DNA of 64,000 nt, taken from Blattamonas nauphoetae. Its lineage: Eukaryota > Preaxostyla > Oxymonadida. The first letter of the stretch is position 1; each line of letters opens with the position of its first letter. Positions 59,664 to 64,000 of the stretch are shown piece by piece. The position numbers and the translations under genes are program-made. The stretch spans positions 1-64,000 of the forward strand of contig JARBJD010000273.1 in the NCBI GenBank assembly GCA_033064195.1, given 5' to 3'. The notes under the pieces were generated by a model. It was not told where the DNA came from. It worked only from the letters and a program-made list of their open reading frames with translations, and searched no databases.

Positions 59664-60140
59664 ATGACATCTGACACGATCCATCCTGGTTTAGGAGACA
59701 ATGTCACTGTTGTGAAGGTGATGCGCAGATTCGACAAAGTGTTTGTGAACTCCGATGTCACTTTGACAGTTCCCGACGCCCCAATCGTGGAGACAGCACA
59801 AGTCCATCCCAACTCAATCAGCACAACAATGAAACTTGACTTGACAGGGACCAATCTCGAGTTGGGTGGATTCTACACTGTCACACTCACTCCGCCCTTC
59901 TCGTTCGACATGCTGTTCAACAGTTCAACAACAGCTTCGTCTCCCGAACTGCCTCTTGGGCGCGCAGAGTGTCTTCAACACAACACAACATACATAATTG
60001 CATCGATCACTCGTGTTGGAGATGATTTGGAAGAGATTCTGACAGAGGAAAACTGTGCCGTTCACGACCCCCAAACTTCCAGTGCCTCTGATCCTCCACG
60101 TGAACGATTGATTTCGCATGGTCGATTGTGTCTGCTCTGA
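59664..60140 (+). pseudogene. fragment of a surface-protein-like gene
   Basis: 158 codons. KLDLTGTNLELGGFYTVTLT, then ASSPELPLGRAECLQHNTTY and IIASITRVGDD form the strand-turn pattern of an extracellular Ig-like repeat (G-x-N-L-x-x-G-x-Y-x-V-x-L, LxxxTxYxIxSI). I associate this pattern with large oxymonad surface proteins, from memory. The start is internal to the domain and the frame falls apart after about 60,066. It lies inside the large TIR element, on the strand opposite gene B. Probably a captured host fragment. Confidence 0.5.
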
Positions 60141-63100
60141 ACGCGTAGGCAGCAACACTTGTGATTGTGAACTCCTCTCGACAAACACAGCCTGTCATGC
60201 ATTCCACCATCGAATGTAGTTCTCTGGCAGAGTTGAGCGTAAAATCCAGAGCCGCTAATGCTGATTGAATTTCTCAGTATGGAGTTGGATAGAGAATAAT
60301 CTGCTTTGAAGAATGGTGCTTTTGAAATCCACGATCAGCTTGATGGCGAGTCTATCGAAAAGAGTTTCGTTGCAGCCTTCCCGGACAGTTTATCATATTC
60401 AGACAAAAAAATTGCGAGCCATAGATGCGGCCCTCGTCGTCCTCATCCACGTACATATCTGCTGTTCTCTTGTAATGCGTTGTGAGCGCTCTTGACGGTC
60501 GAGGCTCAGATTGCTCAGATGGACTGAGTGAATTCCAGGTGACACTCAAAGGATCGTGAACTGCGTCACACGAACAGTCTGGGGATGATCACTGTCGTGC
60601 ACACTGTTGAACTCGCGTCTTGAAGTAGGGTTGGCACAGATAACAGAAGTCGGTGTGGTATTCCCAATTGACACGTCTGGGTAGTGAATTGGGTGAAAAG
60701 GACATCCCGCCCAAAGGATAAAAAAGGCATGTCTCGCTTAACTTCGAAGTTAAGATGGTAATGAAAGTACCAGTCTGTCCGCTCGCAGTTCCCATCGCGA
60801 TCGTTTTGACACGGTGTTTGGCGATGTTTGGTTGGAACAAAATTGTCGCGATGATCGAAGAATGCGAAGAGAAGCACTCTGAGAAGACGAATCTTCATCC
60901 ATCCCCCGCCACCCTGGTGAGGAGACAAGAGTGATTGTGTTCTTGACCGTCGAGTCTATTCGTGTGATCGATTGATGAAGATGTTCAGTGTTGTACAAAG
61001 GCGTTTGTGCCCCATAGTCTAAGTTCAGATTGGCAGACTTCCCAATTAAACTGCGTTGTCTTTGTCACTTTCAAGCTGCATCGTTCTGATGCGCATTCGG
61101 GAGAAATAACCTCCCTGATTCCCCAGTGACAGTTTTACGACGATCATTTCAGGTGGATGGTGAGCATAGAGCCGTACCGACGATTCAAAGAACGGTTTTC
61201 CTGAGGTGAGCGGTCGATGACGCTCAACGGGGTCACAGCTGGGTTAAGTTGAAACCTCTTATCCAGATTAAAGCGACGGAAACATTGCCAACTCGAGAGA
61301 GGCTGATATGAAACTGATGAGAGGAAAGGTAGAAAGTGGAGGACGACTACGAAGAGGCTTGACATGTTCATGACTGGTTCTGACGTCTATGACGATGAAA
61401 GAGGATGACGGCACGGAATTGACGGCGAGAATGCAGTGGAGTGATTTATGTTTCTCGATGCGCTGTCTCCAACATTCAAAAATCAACAATGATGATGAAG
61501 GCGCTGCTGATTGGATAATATGGAAATGTACCCCGAAAAGGTGCTGAAGAACTTCGACTTCAAGCATGAGAGGGTTGGCATCATTCGTTGGTGCCCATCG
61601 CAGAAGCCGTAGCAGTTGTGTGCGTTCGCCTTTGCATCGGTCGTGTTCGACACGAAACAATCATCTCTGGAATTGCGAAGGGTTCTAATCTTGTAGAACT
61701 GCTTCCAGATGCGCCAGCTCAAGTTCAGTTTCGTATTGTGTGTACTGGTAACTCGTAGGAGAGAATGCACATCCCACTGGATCTGTGAGTGAACATGTTG
61801 AGGCACCCTTCATAGAGGTTGATAGAGTTGAAAGGGAGGAGTGGACGGACGACTTCCACAGCCTGTCAGACCTAACTTCAATATTTGTGGAACCTTCGGT
61901 GTGTGGTTCCGAACGATGGAACCTCGACAATGATGCTCTCTTGCTCGATGGTATCGCATCACTTCACACCGCACAATTACTCCATGGTCTGACTATATCG
62001 AAGAATCCAATGCGAAACTCAATAACGCGATTCAAGGTCGATATCTAGATAAAGGGGCTTCTCCCTTGTAAACAGATGCATTTTGATCATTCCATGATCG
62101 CAAATGAGGCTTGTGTCCCATGCGTCGGAAACTCTCATCCATATCCGAAGAGGTTCTTGAATACGTGAAAGATCCTTTCACGCCAACGTCACGTAATAGT
62201 GTGACACTGTCACTGACATCACTAAGGTCATAACTACGATTATCATATCGGCCGAAGGCACCTGAGATGGCAATCCGAGTTGGTGGATCTTTCTTGGTGA
62301 TGAAGACGATCGTGCTGCTGCGTCGATTCCCCGAGGTGCTGAAGCAAATTCAGAGTTGTAGCAATATAGATCTGTGGTGATTATGGCCTGAGTAACACCA
62401 TTTTCCTCCATCTTCCCAACGACAGGTGTTGGCATTTTATTTATCAATCATCGTCGCATTAACTGTGAATTCGGCAGCAATAGATCAATCATGTTCTTTC
62501 ATGCTTCTCCCTGGAATATTGAGTCGCACAGGGGCTTCAATCTAATTGGATTGTGTCGTTTGAGAAGTGGGAGATGCTTATTGAGGATATTGAATATTTC
62601 TGTCGTTCTTTCGAAGAATTCTTTGGTTGATTTGAGTTAGTGATGTTCAATTACATCTTCCTGCACATAGTTGATGATGACGGAAGGTTCGGAGGCATTT
62701 GAGTTGACTTCGTTAGTCCGCCCCGGGAAGTCAGAATACTCCGAGGAAAGTGAAGATACTAATCTGATCGATACAAGAGAGACGCAGAGGGGAGAGAAGC
62801 AAAAGGTGAAGCGTCAGATCACTTCCAAAATGCTGTGCCAGGATGCTCCTCTTGCTAGGCGTTCTCTAAGGTTCTCTCTTTGGTGCGGAATTGCACCAGT
62901 GGCGTGATAGTTGCTTCCGACCGAACCTAAACAACGATGCTGTCGAACAGCGACAATGGTGGTGAATGACTGTCGACTCGGAAAGCTGATGGTTGTTGGT
63001 TGTATGTGTTCTAGTTTTATACAGATCGTCAAATACAGCACTTGGTTGGCGACTAAATCCATCTTTCAAAAGGATTAAGTGGGTTTTGACTGTTTGACAC

Positions 63101-63428
63101 GAGTCTTGTTGAGAGGCTGAAATATGATCAATGCAGCTATCTTGTTCTCTCGAAACGAGTGTGTCAGTTGCGCAAACGGCGATTTCTTCAACTTGACATG
63201 TAAGAAGCGTTCTGGTATGTTCAGCACAATTGTACTTCGATGAACTTTGTCCGAAACTTGTGATCACTGTTGCGTGCTTTCCTTAACTTTGTGCAGTATT
63301 TGAGTGAGTCTGATCTGTTGAGTACGTATTGGCGGGTTGCATGGACGGTGTGAATAACGAAACAGATCAGCACTATATGAATCCATTTTGGAAATCCAAG
63401 GACCTATGGGCCACTTCACTGACCTTTA
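60141..63428. other. interior of the large TIR element
   Basis: Only short, mutually exclusive frames (up to 130 codons) on both strands. Some have a coding look (61,785-62,048 plus: SVCGSERWNLDNDALLLDGI), but none is recognised. Decayed captured sequence is likely; there is no transposase motif. Confidence 0.4.
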
Positions 63429-63484
63429 TCTCAATGGAGTGGGAGCTGAAGGTTTGTGAGGAGCGACTGGTAAGGGAGCTCCTC

Positions 63485-63600
63485 AATTCTGACTGTCCCT
63501 GCTTGAAAGTCGAACGGGATGGTTGTGATTCCAGAGCCAGAAAGGCGGATTCGAAAGAGAGAGAGATAAATGCCAGATGCATCTGACGGGATGGTCACGA
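63485..63600 (-). pseudogene. surface gene B, last recognisable N-terminal piece
   Basis: The minus frame reads IRLSGSGITTIPFDFQAGTV, matching gene A IHLSGSGITAVPFDFQAGTV. Homology ends at about 63,600, where unrelated sequence begins, so the 5' part of gene B, including its signal peptide, is lost from this window. Confidence 0.8.
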
Positions 63601-64000
63601 GAGGTAGGCATGGGCAGCGGTCGGTCCGACTGCTCGTCGACCGACCGACTGCTTTTTTTTGATGATCTGCCCCTTTTCTCACAACTTGTTTTGTTGATTC
63701 CTTATGATTGACTAGTTTAACTAAAAACAAGAATGGTAAAGATAGATGTGTGTGGGGAATGATACAAAGAATAGGTAATGGTGGGTTGGCACATGAAAAC
63801 GTAGAAAAGGTGCTGGACGCTTCGAGAAACAAATGAAACAACACATCTCAACCAGTACAGTCCACAGTTCGAGCAGAGGATGCGAATGGACCTGACTTGG
63901 GCAGAATTATTCAGATGCAATCCACAGCACGCCTTGACGTCCCCCACCACTACATCGTCCTCTGGTGCATCGTGGACAGTCGGGCAGGCAGAGTGGAAGG
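63601..64000. other. unassigned right edge
   Basis: A near-palindrome GGTCGGTCCGACTGCTCGTC / GACCGACCGACTGC lies at about 63,618-63,650. The rest is A+T-rich with no supported gene. It may be the end of another insertion that truncated gene B. Confidence 0.4.

Larger units (their letters stand above)
59065..63484. mobile_element. large TIR element in gene B carrying host-like fragment
   Basis: A 4.4-kb segment with perfect inverted ends of 56 bp (GAGGAGCTCCCTTACCAG at 59,065, mirrored to 63,484). Gene B sequence stops at 58,802 and resumes at 63,485 exactly as gene A predicts. No target duplication is visible around the pair of elements. There is no transposase; the interior holds an Ig-like-domain fragment at 59,664-60,140 and otherwise broken coding-like frames on both strands (60.2-62.9 kb). 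Identical ends suggest recent movement. The superfamily is unassigned. Confidence 0.75.

Overview
The window looks like transposon-dense nuclear DNA of a metamonad protist, most likely an oxymonad. The evidence is family-level and medium confidence: a Polinton of the trichomonad/oxymonad type, a DIRS element, several hAT and pogo-like transposons, and a tandem pair of very large surface-protein genes (signal peptide, beta-helix-like ectodomain, one membrane span, cytoplasmic pseudokinase). No spliceosomal intron is needed to explain any open frame. Stop-codon use (TAA, TAG and TGA all end recognisable proteins) fits the standard code. Nothing here is bacterial.

Layout. (1) 1-12.6 kb: an A+T-rich Polinton, genes mostly on the minus strand. 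Order along the window is broken capsid candidate, small structural-type ORFs, a 317-aa protein, packaging ATPase (plus strand), coiled-coil ORF, integrase, protein-primed DNA polymerase B, and a small two-repeat protein. A hAT-type MITE with a clean 8-bp target duplication sits next to the integrase. (2) 12.7-15.1 kb: non-coding, with two 355-bp tandem units, an inverted-repeat element with a strong GC hairpin, three tRNA-like segments and a 3-unit tandem repeat. (3) 15.2-17.2 kb: hAT copy 1. (4) 17.4-28.2 kb: a G+C-richer, coiled-coil host gene, now decayed, split by a 7.6-kb DIRS element (20.12-27.73 kb). Two nested foldback elements sit inside the DIRS element. (5) 28.4-36.4 kb: a small ORF with a 30-bp minisatellite, hAT copy 3 (minus), a pogo-like scrap, hAT copy 2 (plus) and a possible host-gene fragment. 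(6) 36.5-43.9 kb: decayed pogo-like pieces, a TA-flanked inverted-repeat element holding a MITE, and a DDE-type transposase gene of unassigned family. (7) 44-64 kb: the duplicated pseudokinase surface gene. Copy A (44.5-51.5 kb) is almost whole. Copy B (52.3-63.6 kb) has a 2.1-kb internal deletion and three inserted elements. Two of those carry non-transposon coding sequence: a G+C-rich 570-aa ORF, and a fragment resembling an Ig-like domain of a surface protein.

How it fits together. Elements have repeatedly inserted into host genes and into each other, and most insertions left readable footprints (TA, or TCAATGTG). The most novel-looking signal is the set of TA-flanked inverted-repeat elements. 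One carries a pogo-type transposase scrap, one (3.8 kb) carries an apparently host-derived gene, and small foldback relatives seem to share subterminal motifs. This looks like a gene-capturing, cut-and-paste transposon system in an early-branching eukaryote.
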